Assembly: GCA_964601225.1 (NCBI GenBank)
Contig: CAZRMM010000001.1
Coordinates: 364,642 to 428,641 of the forward strand
DNA length: 64,000 nt
DNA from: CAYRGC01 sp964601225
GTDB lineage: Bacteria > Patescibacteriota > Gracilibacteria > Peribacterales > Peribacteraceae
Direction: 5' to 3'
Position numbers and translations under genes: made by a program. This document shows, piece after piece, positions 7,068 to 14,549 of this stretch. How positions within the stretch are numbered: position 1 is the stretch's first letter; the number at the start of each line of letters is the position of its first letter. The notes below the pieces were generated by a model. That model did not search any database, was not told the origin of the DNA, and worked only from the letters and a program-made list of their open reading frames with translations.

Positions 7068-8051
7068 TCAGGCAAGCAAATCCCCCGTGCGCTTTTCCGG
7101 TTCAGTATAGGGCACCTTGAGCATCTCGTAGATGTCCTCCTCTTCGCGGCTCGCGATCACCTTCTCTCCCGAAAAGAGCCCGTACTCGCTGAGCTTCCAA
7201 CCGCGTGCGATGGCCTTTTTTCGCAGCGCGATGTTGTGCTCCTTGTCGCCGGTGAAGTAGAGGAGCGCGCTCCCCCACTGGTCGCGGGAGACGAAGCGCA
7301 CATCGACGCGCATCACTTCGACCGGGCGGATGCCGTGGTCCTCGATTCGGAGGTCAAAGGAAAGTTTCTTCTCACCGTGCGCCACGACGTCACGAACGAA
7401 GGGAAGTGACGCGATCGCATCCGACACTTTCTTCGGATCCTTCGTGACGACGAGGACATCAAGGTCACCCACCGTCGCTTTCTTCCGGCGGTACGAACCC
7501 GCGATCGCCGCGCGCTCCACGCCCGGAACGCCGCGGATCGTTTTCTCGAGCATGTCGGCCCCCTTCTCCACTTCCTCGCGATTGAACCGCCGCGAGCGCT
7601 CGGTGACGCGCTTGGCGCTCTCGAGGATCTTCTTCTCCATCAGTTCCGAGAGGCGCGGGAGCGACCGGAGTTTTCCTTCTTCGGCAGCCTTGATGAGATC
7701 GGCGATCGTCTTGATCCCGAGTTCCGTCTGCAGCTGACGGACGCGCTTGGGACCGAGGTTCTCGATCTCGAGCAATTCCGGCGCGATGCCGCCGTGTGCG
7801 CCCGCAAGTTCCTCGAACGCTTTGACCCGACCGGACTCGACGAACTCCTTCGCCTTCCCCGCGACCGCCTTGCCGATGCCAGGGAACGCCAGGAGTTCTT
7901 TTTCCGTGTACGCGGAAAGATCCTTCGGGAGCTCATCGACCACCTGCGCTGCGCGCCGATACGCTGCGGGCTTGAACGCAACACCCTGCTCATCGAGCAG
8001 CGCCGCCATCTGGCGGAGGATGTGGGCGAAGGCTTTGTTGCGCTCGGTCAT
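7068..8051 (-). CDS. DNA polymerase family X, polymerase domain only, 327 aa
   Basis: PolX enzymes fill short gaps during base-excision repair. Visible in order: a helix-hairpin-helix lyase-like 8-kDa region (FPGIGKAVAGK, about 56-66), a second HhH (ENLGPKRV, about 97-104), and the nucleotidyltransferase palm GSYRRKKATVGDLDVLV with metal-binding Asp196 and Asp198, plus the third Asp250 in RVDVRF. Bacterial PolX is normally about 570 aa with a C-terminal PHP nuclease domain; here the protein ends after the thumb, so the PHP domain is absent. TAGAAT lies six bases before the ATG, so the mRNA may be leaderless. Confidence 0.93.
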   Translation of the reverse strand: MTERNKAFAHILRQMAALLDEQGVAFKPAAYRRAAQVVDELPKDLSAYTEKELLAFPGIGKAVAGKAKEFVESGRVKAFEELAGAHGGIAPELLEIENLGPKRVRQLQTELGIKTIADLIKAAEEGKLRSLPRLSELMEKKILESAKRVTERSRRFNREEVEKGADMLEKTIRGVPGVERAAIAGSYRRKKATVGDLDVLVVTKDPKKVSDAIASLPFVRDVVAHGEKKLSFDLRIEDHGIRPVEVMRVDVRFVSRDQWGSALLYFTGDKEHNIALRKKAIARGWKLSEYGLFSGEKVIASREEEDIYEMLKVPYTEPEKRTGDLLA

Positions 8052-8101
8052 TCCGGGATTCTACACCGTGTACACGCCGAAAACCGCAAAAAGGCGCGTT
8101 T

Positions 8102-8695
8102 CTACCGGATCTGCTCGCGCTCCGCGAGACGTTTGGCCATGAGCGCGCGCGACGTGCGGAGGATGACGGAGAAACCGCTCTCCCCCTTCTCGAAACCGAC
8201 GAGCACGTCGGGGGCGTCGAGCGCGCCCTGCAAGCCGTATCCGCGCTTCGCGCCGGTCGGCGAAACGTAGTGGACGCTTTCGGATCCCTTGATCCGCGCT
8301 GGATCCATACCCGATCCCGGATCGGTGATGCGCACGCTCACTTCGTCTTCCGTCGCCACCGCCTCGACCACGACCGGCTCCGCGAAATGCGCCCCGTGCT
8401 CGACGGCGTTCATGGTCCATTCCTTCGCGAGGAGCGGCAATGCGGAACCGCTCATCCCCGGAGCGAGACGATCGACATGCTCGCGCACGAACCGCGCGAT
8501 ACCGAGCTTCTGCCAGCGGAAAGACGCCTCATCCCGGAGACGCACGTTGCTCTTCTCTGTGCCGATTCCCCGCAGCTCGCGATCATGAAGCTTCTTAAGC
8601 GAACGTACGTACGGATGCGCCGGTTCCACGATCACGGACGCCGACTCGATCGCGGCGCCCTGAGACGTTTCCACGGCGGACTGGGGAGAATGCAT
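8102..8695 (-). CDS. HATPase-domain protein, RsbW/anti-sigma-kinase-like, 197 aa
   Basis: A GHKL-type ATP-binding fold: N box KEWTMNAVEHG (91-101, with Glu92 and Asn96), G1 box TDPGSGM (124-130) and G2 box RGYGL (151-155). There is no dimerisation/phosphoacceptor domain and no membrane segment, so it is not a classical sensor kinase. The layout resembles the RsbW/SpoIIAB group, which phosphorylates anti-anti-sigma factors, but no partner is nearby. About 70 residues before the fold are unassigned. A longer in-frame start (8989) was rejected because it would run through a hairpin and a separate small gene with a good Shine-Dalgarno. Confidence 0.72.
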   Translation of the reverse strand: MHSPQSAVETSQGAAIESASVIVEPAHPYVRSLKKLHDRELRGIGTEKSNVRLRDEASFRWQKLGIARFVREHVDRLAPGMSGSALPLLAKEWTMNAVEHGAHFAEPVVVEAVATEDEVSVRITDPGSGMDPARIKGSESVHYVSPTGAKRGYGLQGALDAPDVLVGFEKGESGFSVILRTSRALMAKRLAEREQIR

Positions 8696-8727
8696 AGGAA
8701 GCGATCCGCTTTCGATTGAAAAGAGTT

Positions 8728-8755
8728 CCCCGACCCGCCAAGAGGCGGGTCGGGG
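8728..8755. terminator. Perfect 12-bp hairpin
   Basis: CCCCGACCCGCC (8728-8739) and GGCGGGTCGGGG (8744-8755) with a four-base loop, just after the stop of the small gene at 8761-8934. On the minus strand only a loose AACTCTTTTC follows, so termination may be weak. Confidence 0.5.
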
Positions 8756-8760
8756 GAAAA

Positions 8761-8934
8761 TCAGCTGGCGGTGGCGGTCTCGAGGACCGCCTGATCTCGG
8801 GGCCGCTTGTCCTCCTCGCACTCGGGCTGCTTGTTGGTCTCCTCCTGGGAGACCGCCTGCAGCACGAACTGCGATGGAAGGAATTTTTTGGCCCTCTGAT
8901 CTTTTGCCCGCTGGTGAACGAACTGTCGACTCAC
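8761..8934 (-). CDS. Small hypothetical protein, 57 aa
   Basis: Not recognised. A GTG start is preceded by AGGAG with seven-base spacing, one of the very few clear Shine-Dalgarno sequences in the window. The product starts MSRQFVHQRAKDQRAKKFLP and ends in an acidic, Glu/Gln-rich tail with one Cys; no membrane segment. It lies between two same-strand unknown or regulatory genes and ends before a strong hairpin. It could be a short regulatory or structural peptide; a non-coding stretch is possible. Confidence 0.5.
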   Translation of the reverse strand: MSRQFVHQRAKDQRAKKFLPSQFVLQAVSQEETNKQPECEEDKRPRDQAVLETATAS

Positions 8935-9046
8935 GGCGTTTCTCCTTTGTGTTGTGCCGTGAACGGGGTCCGCCTTTGCTCCATGCCACGAGGCTGGAAG
9001 GCGGATCGCTTGCTACGCGGTGCTGTGAAGGAGCTAGATACTGAAA

Positions 9047-9289
9047 TCAGCGGCGCTTCTTGCTCTGACCCTTGCGAGATGCGAAGAGCGCGGCCATCGC
9101 CTTGCGCTGCTGCACCGCCTCGTCGTCCAGGCGTTGACCATTCGCATCGATGGCCTCCTCGTGCGCCCCCATGGCATTGGCGATCTTCTCCTGACGCATC
9201 TGCTCCCACAGGGGCAAGGTGCCCGCGGCGACCTCGAAGGTGCGGCGCTGCGGCGCTTCCGGATCCTGGTAGTTGGGGACTTCAGACAT
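9047..9289 (-). CDS. Small hypothetical protein, 80 aa
   Basis: Not recognised. Begins MSEVPNYQDPEAPQRRTFEV and ends in a basic tail ASRKGQSKKRR; mostly helical, charged, with QQRKAMAAL in the middle. ATG 9289 was chosen over the longer in-frame start because the upstream extension crosses an inverted repeat and AT-rich promoter-like DNA. No Shine-Dalgarno: the leader is pyrimidine-rich. A basic C-terminus may bind nucleic acid, but this is conjecture. Confidence 0.55.
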   Translation of the reverse strand: MSEVPNYQDPEAPQRRTFEVAAGTLPLWEQMRQEKIANAMGAHEEAIDANGQRLDDEAVQQRKAMAALFASRKGQSKKRR

Positions 9290-9321
9290 GGGAGGAGGGG
9301 GTAATATAATTACAACACAAT

Positions 9322-9339
9322 TTCTTGATAACTCAAGAA
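9322..9339. promoter_or_regulatory. Inverted repeat upstream of the 80-aa gene
   Basis: TTCTTGA, four bases, TCAAGAA. It overlaps a candidate minus-strand -35 (TTGAGT) paired with TGTAAT, so it could be an operator. Confidence 0.35.
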
Positions 9340-9454
9340 CGCGTCTATAATAAGGCGCGTCAAGCCAGGGACAAGTAATTACGCACCGGTACAACGGTAA
9401 TGGCTTCCGTGAGAGGAAAAATGGTATGGAAATCGGTCTTTTCATCATGCCAAT

Positions 9455-9486
9455 CCGTAGCGGAGAGCCATGGCTCTCCGCTACGG
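9455..9486. repeat. REP palindrome 1 (32 bp, perfect)
   Basis: Half-site CCGTAGCGGAGAGCCA followed by its exact reverse complement. The foot contains GTAG and GGAG tetranucleotides like those recognised by REP-associated tyrosine transposases. It lies 14 bp beyond the stop of the RAYT gene. Confidence 0.85.
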
Positions 9487-9500
9487 GCATGAATCGAGAT

Positions 9501-9989
9501 TCACCACCAAATATCGACTGGATCGATCATTTCTGGATACCGTCCCGAATGCCAAGGCCATTCATCCATCGTAGAAACGAGGCCATGACGCATAGCATTC
9601 CCCCGGACATAGCTGAGAGCCGCATCCCGCTGGTCGAGCGTACGAATGCGTTCGTCATGAAAGCCCTTCTGCCAAAAAATCTCCTCCGTAGCGGAGGATC
9701 GCGATCCTCCGCTACGGGAACGATTCATCTGTCGAATGTCCCGCATCGAATTGCGCTTGAAAGAATGCATGAAAGCGCTTAACCCTTTCTCTCCCGAGGT
9801 CACAATCATATGCATGTGATCAGGCAGGATGCAAAACGCGTGTACTTTCGCACCATAGAGATATTTTGACATGCGCAGATTATCAACAATGCACTCCGGA
9901 ACACCATCGATGGTAAGCCACGGATTCCGCTTCTTCGCATTCGTCGTTACATGAAATAACCCGTGCTGCACACCGTGATATTGCGTCAT
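9501..9989 (-). CDS. REP-associated tyrosine transposase (RAYT, Y1/IS200-like), 162 aa
   Basis: RAYTs are single-strand HUH nucleases thought to mobilise REP palindromes. The HUH motif is ILPDHMHMIV (His58, His60) and the nucleophile is probably Tyr127 in LSYVRGNAMRHG; WQKGFHDERI between them is typical. The domain is complete. Residues about 91-102 (SRSGGSRSSATE) are encoded by a perfect REP palindrome sitting in frame. Flanking REPs lie at 9455 and 10120. TACCGT ends six bases before the ATG. Whether the interrupted protein still works is unknown. Confidence 0.9.
   Translation of the reverse strand: MTQYHGVQHGLFHVTTNAKKRNPWLTIDGVPECIVDNLRMSKYLYGAKVHAFCILPDHMHMIVTSGEKGLSAFMHSFKRNSMRDIRQMNRSRSGGSRSSATEEIFWQKGFHDERIRTLDQRDAALSYVRGNAMRHGLVSTMDEWPWHSGRYPEMIDPVDIWW
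9686..9717. repeat. REP palindrome 2, inside the RAYT gene
   Basis: Half-site CCGTAGCGGAGGATCG plus its exact reverse complement. The outer 11 bases equal those of REP 1 and 3; the inner five differ but remain self-complementary. Confidence 0.85.
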
Positions 9990-10119
9990 GCAAAAACGGT
10001 ATTTCTCGGTTTACCCCGATGGAATCCTCGTCCTGCGCGATCAGCGATCGACCGACACAAAAATCGCGGGCATCAGAGGAAATACCGGTTCTGCCATGTC
10101 AGAGAACATTCAACAAAAT

Positions 10120-10151
10120 CCGTAGCGGAGAGCCATGGTTCTCCGCTACGG
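10120..10151. repeat. REP palindrome 3 (32 bp, one mismatch)
   Basis: CCGTAGCGGAGAGCCA and TGGTTCTCCGCTACGG differ from a perfect palindrome at one position, which forms a G-U pair in RNA. It lies in the 250-bp gap upstream of RAYT. That gap also holds an imperfect inverted repeat (9995-10007 with 10076-10090) and a short CATTCC/GGAATG stem (10181-10203); no gene was found in it. Confidence 0.8.
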
Positions 10152-10239
10152 ACGATGATGGTGATTACGTCCCCTCCTGCCATTCCTCGTCAGGCTCGGA
10201 ATGACAATCGATTAAACGGGGAGCTCCCCATTCTACTTC

Positions 10240-11490
10240 TCAGGTTCCTTCTTGCCAGGAGGCGAGGTACTTCTTTTGTTCCGCGGTAAGCTCGTCGATC
10301 CCAATGCCCATGGCCTCGAGCTGGAGACCGGAGATGAGGTCGTCGATCGCGGGCGGGAGCGTGATGACCTCGGGCTTCATTTTTCCCTTGTTCTTCACGA
10401 GGTATTCGCACGCGAGCGCCTGGCCGCAGAAGCTGAGACTCATCACCTCGCTCGGATGGCCTTCGGCGGACGCGAGGTTCACGAGGCGTCCTTCGCCGGC
10501 GACGTAGAGGACCTTCTTGCCCACCGTGTACTCGTCGAGGTAGTGGCGGACGCGGCGCTTTCCTTTCGCCTTCTCCTCGAGAGTCTTCAGGTCGAGCTCG
10601 CAGTCGAAATGGCCGGAGTTCGCGAGGACCGCGCCGTCCTTCATCTCCTGCATGTGCTCGTAGCGGATGACGTTGAGGTTGCCCGTGACGGTGACGAAGA
10701 GATCCCCAAGCGGAGCGGCATCTTCCATTTTCATCACCCGATGACCGTCCATGACCGCCTGGAGCGCGCAGAACTTATCGACTTCCGTGACGATCACCTG
10801 GGCGCCGAGGCCGCGCGCGCGGAGCGCCACGCCCTTGCCGCAGCTGCCGTAGCCGAGAACCACGACGGTCTTGCCGGCAATAAGAAGGTTTGTCGATCGC
10901 AAGATTCCATCGAAGGTGGACTGGCCGGTCCCGTAATAGTTGTCCATGAGGTGCTTGGTCTTGTTGTCGTTCACCGCGATCATCGGGATCTTGAGCGCGC
11001 CGTCGCGGACCATCGATTGCAGGCGGATGATGCCGGTCGTGGTCTCTTCGCAGCCGCCGATGAGGCTCGGGAGGAGGTCCGAGTGCTTGGTGTGGATGAG
11101 CGTGACAAGATCGCAACCGTCGTCGATCGTGATGTGCGGCTTGGTTTCGACCACGGCCTCGAGGAAGCGGTAGTAGTCCTCCGTGCTCTCGCCCTTGTAC
11201 GCCCATACCTGCACGTCCTTCTCCTCGGCGAGCGCCGCGGCGACGTCGTCCTGCGTGGAAAGCGGGTTGCAGCCGGTGATCGCGACCTTCGCGCCGCCGT
11301 CGCGGAGCGCGCGAACGAGGATGCCCGTCTCCTTCGTGACGTGCAGCGCCATGCCGATCGTGAGGCCGGCGAAGGGCTTCTCCTTCTTGAAGCGCTCGCG
11401 GACGGCCATGAGGGCGCCCATGCGGCGCTCGGCGATTTCCAGGTTCAGGCGGCCTTGCTCGGCCAAAGAGGAGTCTTTGATGTGGGACAT
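10240..11490 (-). CDS. ahcY: Adenosylhomocysteinase (S-adenosyl-L-homocysteine hydrolase)
   Basis: Splits S-adenosylhomocysteine into adenosine and homocysteine using bound NAD. At 416 aa it is full length for the short (archaeal/bacterial) form. Recognisable parts: the substrate-domain TGCNPLSTQDD (72-82), the NDNKTKHLMDN segment with catalytic Asp/Lys (174-184), and the NAD loop GYGSCGKG (213-220). It follows a PfkB kinase gene on the same strand; removal of adenosine by that kinase would pull the reversible reaction forward. The -10-like TAAGCT six bases before ATG is itself part of heptad repeat locus 4. Several methyltransferases in the window would supply the substrate. Confidence 0.97.
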   Translation of the reverse strand: MSHIKDSSLAEQGRLNLEIAERRMGALMAVRERFKKEKPFAGLTIGMALHVTKETGILVRALRDGGAKVAITGCNPLSTQDDVAAALAEEKDVQVWAYKGESTEDYYRFLEAVVETKPHITIDDGCDLVTLIHTKHSDLLPSLIGGCEETTTGIIRLQSMVRDGALKIPMIAVNDNKTKHLMDNYYGTGQSTFDGILRSTNLLIAGKTVVVLGYGSCGKGVALRARGLGAQVIVTEVDKFCALQAVMDGHRVMKMEDAAPLGDLFVTVTGNLNVIRYEHMQEMKDGAVLANSGHFDCELDLKTLEEKAKGKRRVRHYLDEYTVGKKVLYVAGEGRLVNLASAEGHPSEVMSLSFCGQALACEYLVKNKGKMKPEVITLPPAIDDLISGLQLEAMGIGIDELTAEQKKYLASWQEGT

Positions 11491-11560
11491 GGAACAAGCT
11501 TAGGGCTTTTGGCTTAAAGCTTCTAGGCAATTCTCAAGCACTAAGCCCTGAGCTCCAAGC
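11491..11560. repeat. Heptad repeat locus 4, kinase/ahcY junction
   Basis: Four GCTTNNN units (11498-11525), a central unit, then four complementary units, three of them NNNAAGC and one NNNGAGC (11533-11560), all in one 7-nt phase. The right arm encodes the last residues and stop of the kinase; the left arm supplies the TAAGCT before the ahcY start. Confidence 0.8.
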
Positions 11561-12506
11561 TTGGAAGCTTCGTACCGTAGGCAACCTCAGCCCGAGCAGA
11601 AACTTCATCAAGATCGAGTGCATCGAGCAGCGTCCCCTCCTGCTCCACCACGAACGACGCCGTTGCCGCGCCGAGCTTGCACGCGTCCTCGAGCGACCAG
11701 CCGGCGCCGAGGCCCGCGAGAAGCCCCGCGCGGAGCGCGTCTCCCGCGCCCGTGGGGTTCACCACCTTCTCCGCCTTGCACGCGGTAAGCACGCGTTCGC
11801 CCTCGCGGGTGTAGAGCGTGAGACCGTCACCGCCGTGCGTGACGATGAGGTATTCGGCGTGCTCGAGCACGCCGTCGATCGCGACTCCCGCGCGCTCGGA
11901 GAGCAGGCTCCACTCGTACGCGTTGCAAATGACGCCCTTGCTCGCGCGGATGCCGGCAAGGAGCTCGTCCTTCGAGAGGCCGATGATCACCTGGCCCGGA
12001 TCGAACAGCAGCGGCACTTTCCACTTCCCGCACCAACGGGCGGCCTCGGTCATGAGGAGAGGATTTCGGGCACCCACAAGCGCGTAGGCCAGGTCGTCGC
12101 GTTCGTCTTGGAGCTTCTTCTCCGGCCACGTGCCGTGCGCGTCCGCGCCGGGGTGGAAGAACGCGATCTGCCGCGAGCCGTTATCGGTGCCGATGATCGC
12201 GGTGGCGGTGACGTACTGGTCGAGCTGCTCCAGGTACGTCGTGTCCACTCCGCGCTCCTTGAGAAGCGCCTTGTACTCGCCGCCGTCCTTCCCCACCGTG
12301 GAGACGAGCATGGGGGAAGCGCCGAGGAGCCGGAGCGTCCACGCGATGTTGGCGCCCGTGCCGCCGTGATGGCGCGCGTAGAAGGGACTGAAGAAGGAGA
12401 CCGAGAGCGACTTCAGCGCCTTGGGGTCGATCGCGTCGGCGAAGGAGCCGCCGTAGCCGAGGAGGATGTCGTAGGCGGTGGAACCAGTGATGAGGATGTT
12501 CTTCAT
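11541..12506 (-). CDS. PfkB-family carbohydrate/nucleoside kinase (adenosine-kinase-like), 321 aa
   Basis: A ribokinase-fold ATP-dependent kinase: HHGGTGANIAWTLRLLG (46-62) is PfkB signature 1, and NPTGAGDALRAG (250-261) is signature 2 with catalytic Asp256. Substrate cannot be read from sequence, but the position directly upstream of ahcY suggests adenosine, giving AMP. A second in-frame ATG (12530) is possible; 12506 (MKNILITGSTAYD) matches the family start. The C-terminal SLELRA and stop are built from heptad-repeat DNA, so the tail is probably not conserved. Confidence 0.85.
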   Translation of the reverse strand: MKNILITGSTAYDILLGYGGSFADAIDPKALKSLSVSFFSPFYARHHGGTGANIAWTLRLLGASPMLVSTVGKDGGEYKALLKERGVDTTYLEQLDQYVTATAIIGTDNGSRQIAFFHPGADAHGTWPEKKLQDERDDLAYALVGARNPLLMTEAARWCGKWKVPLLFDPGQVIIGLSKDELLAGIRASKGVICNAYEWSLLSERAGVAIDGVLEHAEYLIVTHGGDGLTLYTREGERVLTACKAEKVVNPTGAGDALRAGLLAGLGAGWSLEDACKLGAATASFVVEQEGTLLDALDLDEVSARAEVAYGTKLPSLELRA

Positions 12507-12544
12507 GAAAGTAGTGTGGGTGGTAGTCATTCCAAGCTCAAGGA

Positions 12545-12642
12545 AGTTTTTAGTTGGTAGTTTGTAGTTTTTAGTAAGAAATATAGGAGATCATAGCAAG
12601 CATTAGCGCTACAAACTACCAACTACCAACTACAAACTCTCC
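12545..12642. repeat. Heptad repeat locus 5, divergent promoter region
   Basis: Left arm of five AGTNNNN units (12545-12579); right arm of GCTACAA, two ACTACCA, ACTACAA and ACTCTCC (12608-12642), complementary and in phase, with about 28 bases between. It fills the gap between the kinase and the UDP-glucose dehydrogenase genes, and the right arm runs into the latter's -35 element. Confidence 0.8.
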
Positions 12643-12670
12643 TGACAAAAACGAAAATGATCATTAAACT
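12642..12670 (+). promoter_or_regulatory. Promoter of UDP-glucose dehydrogenase
   Basis: CTGACA (12642-12647), 17-bp spacer, TAAACT (12665-12670), then six bases to GTG 12677: the start codon falls at the expected +1. Confidence 0.65.
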
Positions 12671-12676
12671 CTTCCC

Positions 12677-14029
12677 GTGAAAATTGCCATTGTTGGAACC
12701 GGCTACGTCGGCCTCGTCTCAGCGGCCTGCTTCGCGGAACTGGGCCACACCGTCATCGGCGTGGACATCGACCCGAAGAAGATCGAGAGGCTCAAGAAGG
12801 GCGAGAGTCCGATCTTCGAACCGGGGCTCGAGGAACTCATCAAGAAGGGACTGAAGACGAAATTGCTCAGTTTCACGACGGATCTCACGGAGGCTCTCCC
12901 GCACGTGAGCGTCGTGTTCTCCGCGGTGGCGACTCCCCCGGGCGAGGGATTCAAGGCCGATCTGCGCGCCGTGTTCTCGGTGGCGGAGACCGTGGCAAAG
13001 CACGCGGAGAAGCCGATGATGTTCGTGAACAAGTCCACGGTACCCGTCGGCACGGGAAAGCAGTGCGAGGAGCGCATGGCCAAGATCCTCTCGGACCGGA
13101 AGAAGGACTTCGCAATCCCCGTCGTGAGCAACCCGGAGTTCCTGCGCGAGGGCCTGGCCGTGAACGACACGCTGATGCCGGACCGCATCGTCGTCGGTAT
13201 GAACGGCGACGAGCGACGGGCGACGAGCGACGACTCCCGTCGCCCGTCGCCCGAAATCGATGTCAAAGGGCTAATGGATGAGTTATATCGACCAATCACG
13301 AGAGTGGGAAAACCTCTTGTCTTCATGAGCCGCGAGAGCGCGGAGATCGTGAAGTATGCGTCGAACGCCTTCCTCGCGACCAAGATCAGCTTCATCAACA
13401 TGCTCACGGAGTTCGCAGAAATGACGGGCGCGAATATCCGCGACGTCGCGCGCGGCATGGGGCTCGATAACCGCATCGGCCCGCGCTTCCTCCACGCCGG
13501 CATCGGCTACGGCGGCAGTTGCTTCCCAAAGGACGTGAAGGCCCTCCTCGCGACCGCGAAGGACCACGGCCTCAGCTTCGACATCGTGGAAGCCACCGAC
13601 CGCATCAACGCGCGACAGCGCGCACGCTTCTTCGAGAAAATCCTCGCGGCGCTCCCTGCGAAGGCGACGGTCGCGGTGTGGGGACTCAGTTTCAAACCGA
13701 AGACCGACGACATGCGCGAGGCGCCGAGCCTCGACCTCCTCCCCCTTCTCGTGAAGGCGGGACACGCGGTGAAGGCGTTCGACCCCGAGGCCATGACGGT
13801 CGCTCGACCGCTTTCGCCGAAAGAAGTGATGTTCGCCGAGTCGCCGCTGGATGCCGCGAAGGGCGCCGACGCCCTCGTACTCCTCACCGAATGGGACGTC
13901 TTCCGCGGCGCGGACCTCGCCGAGGTGAAGGCGACGATGAAGGGCAAGGACCTGTTCGACGGACGCAACGTGTACGAACCGAAAGAAGTGGAGAAGGCAG
14001 GGCTGAACTATCACGGAATTGGGATTTGA
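12677..14029 (+). CDS. UDP-glucose 6-dehydrogenase, 450 aa
   Basis: Oxidises UDP-glucose to UDP-glucuronate with two NAD. N-terminal Rossmann loop GTGYVGL (7-13), NPEFLREG, and the active-site segment GIGYGGSCFPKD with the catalytic Cys near residue 282; the C-terminal NAD/UDP domain contains GLSFKPKTDDMREAPS. The GTG start is fixed by the nucleotide-binding motif and by the promoter geometry. Residues about 177-193 (DERRATSDDSRRPSPE) are extra compared with the family and are encoded by a heptad repeat. It sits close to a uronate epimerase, suggesting UDP-GlcA then UDP-GalA. The alternative, a GDP-mannose dehydrogenase, is less likely. Confidence 0.92.
   Translation: MKIAIVGTGYVGLVSAACFAELGHTVIGVDIDPKKIERLKKGESPIFEPGLEELIKKGLKTKLLSFTTDLTEALPHVSVVFSAVATPPGEGFKADLRAVFSVAETVAKHAEKPMMFVNKSTVPVGTGKQCEERMAKILSDRKKDFAIPVVSNPEFLREGLAVNDTLMPDRIVVGMNGDERRATSDDSRRPSPEIDVKGLMDELYRPITRVGKPLVFMSRESAEIVKYASNAFLATKISFINMLTEFAEMTGANIRDVARGMGLDNRIGPRFLHAGIGYGGSCFPKDVKALLATAKDHGLSFDIVEATDRINARQRARFFEKILAALPAKATVAVWGLSFKPKTDDMREAPSLDLLPLLVKAGHAVKAFDPEAMTVARPLSPKEVMFAESPLDAAKGADALVLLTEWDVFRGADLAEVKATMKGKDLFDGRNVYEPKEVEKAGLNYHGIGI
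13205..13253. repeat. Heptad repeat locus 6, in frame inside the dehydrogenase gene
   Basis: Four RGCGACG units followed by ACTCCCG and two TCGCCCG units, continuous 7-nt phase, arms complementary. It adds about 17 residues at a surface position between the NAD and hinge regions without breaking the frame. Confidence 0.8.
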
Positions 14030-14133
14030 TAGCAGCACTTGGATTCCTTCCGCATCGCTAAGGGCTCCTGAACATCACTACCGAATACTATTCGGGGTTT
14101 CCAATCTCCTTAGGAAACATCATTGCTTTGTAT

Positions 14134-14448
14134 TCAGCTCTCCTGGTATTCGACTGTTCCAACGATGAGGGGCAGATCGTCTCCAATATTTCCATGGATG
14201 AACTCAGTAGCTTTTTCGAGCGTAGCTTTCGGATCGGCAAGAGGAACCAAGAAAACTCTGCCCTCCCCCATCGTCACACAACCCGCTAATTCTGCTCTGA
14301 TCAAACGATCCCGTACTTCGTTCAAAATGGACTCATGGGACAGCTTCGGGCGTCCTGTAGCATATTCTGGCATTGCGGCTTTTTTCCCGTCGATGGACAC
14401 AGAAGCGTATAGCTGATTCTTCGTATGTTGTTCAGAAAAATTTGACAT
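14134..14448 (-). CDS. Hypothetical protein, 104 aa
   Basis: Not recognised. Soluble, no membrane segment; N-terminal polar stretch, then KLSHESILNEVRDRLIRAEL (helix) and GEGRVFLVPLADPKATLEKA. TAATGT ends six bases before the ATG, which supports it being a real, separately transcribed gene. It is flanked by two plus-strand sugar-nucleotide genes and oriented against them; the flanking 100-bp gaps hold only a weak CCGAATACTATTCGG stem (about 14081-14095) after the dehydrogenase. Confidence 0.6.
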   Translation of the reverse strand: MSNFSEQHTKNQLYASVSIDGKKAAMPEYATGRPKLSHESILNEVRDRLIRAELAGCVTMGEGRVFLVPLADPKATLEKATEFIHGNIGDDLPLIVGTVEYQES

Positions 14449-14549
14449 GAAACTACATTAAATCTTAATGGTTTTTTGTCAAATATTCCATAAATGAGGA
14501 CTGCCGAAAGTATCTAGTAGCACAAACTGAAACATTCTAAGCTGAGCCC

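Noticed and set aside
8696..8989. Extended N-terminus for the HATPase protein
   Set aside because: It would cross a perfect 12-bp hairpin and a small gene with a good Shine-Dalgarno, and adds Arg/Gly-rich sequence with no fold.
9346..9351. TATAAT on the plus strand upstream of the REP cluster
   Set aside because: No plus-strand gene follows and the nearest -35 is 15 bp away; possibly an RNA start, but nothing supports it.
10181..10203. CATTCC...GGAATG stem downstream of REP 3
   Set aside because: It resembles widespread intergenic palindromes, but only six base pairs are clean and no second copy was found, so no repeat family is claimed.
10252..11517. A 421-codon open frame on the plus strand opposite ahcY
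   Set aside because: It is the antisense shadow of a full-length, motif-complete ahcY; its peptide is a low-complexity Arg/Asp/Val-rich sequence expected from GC-rich complementary codons.
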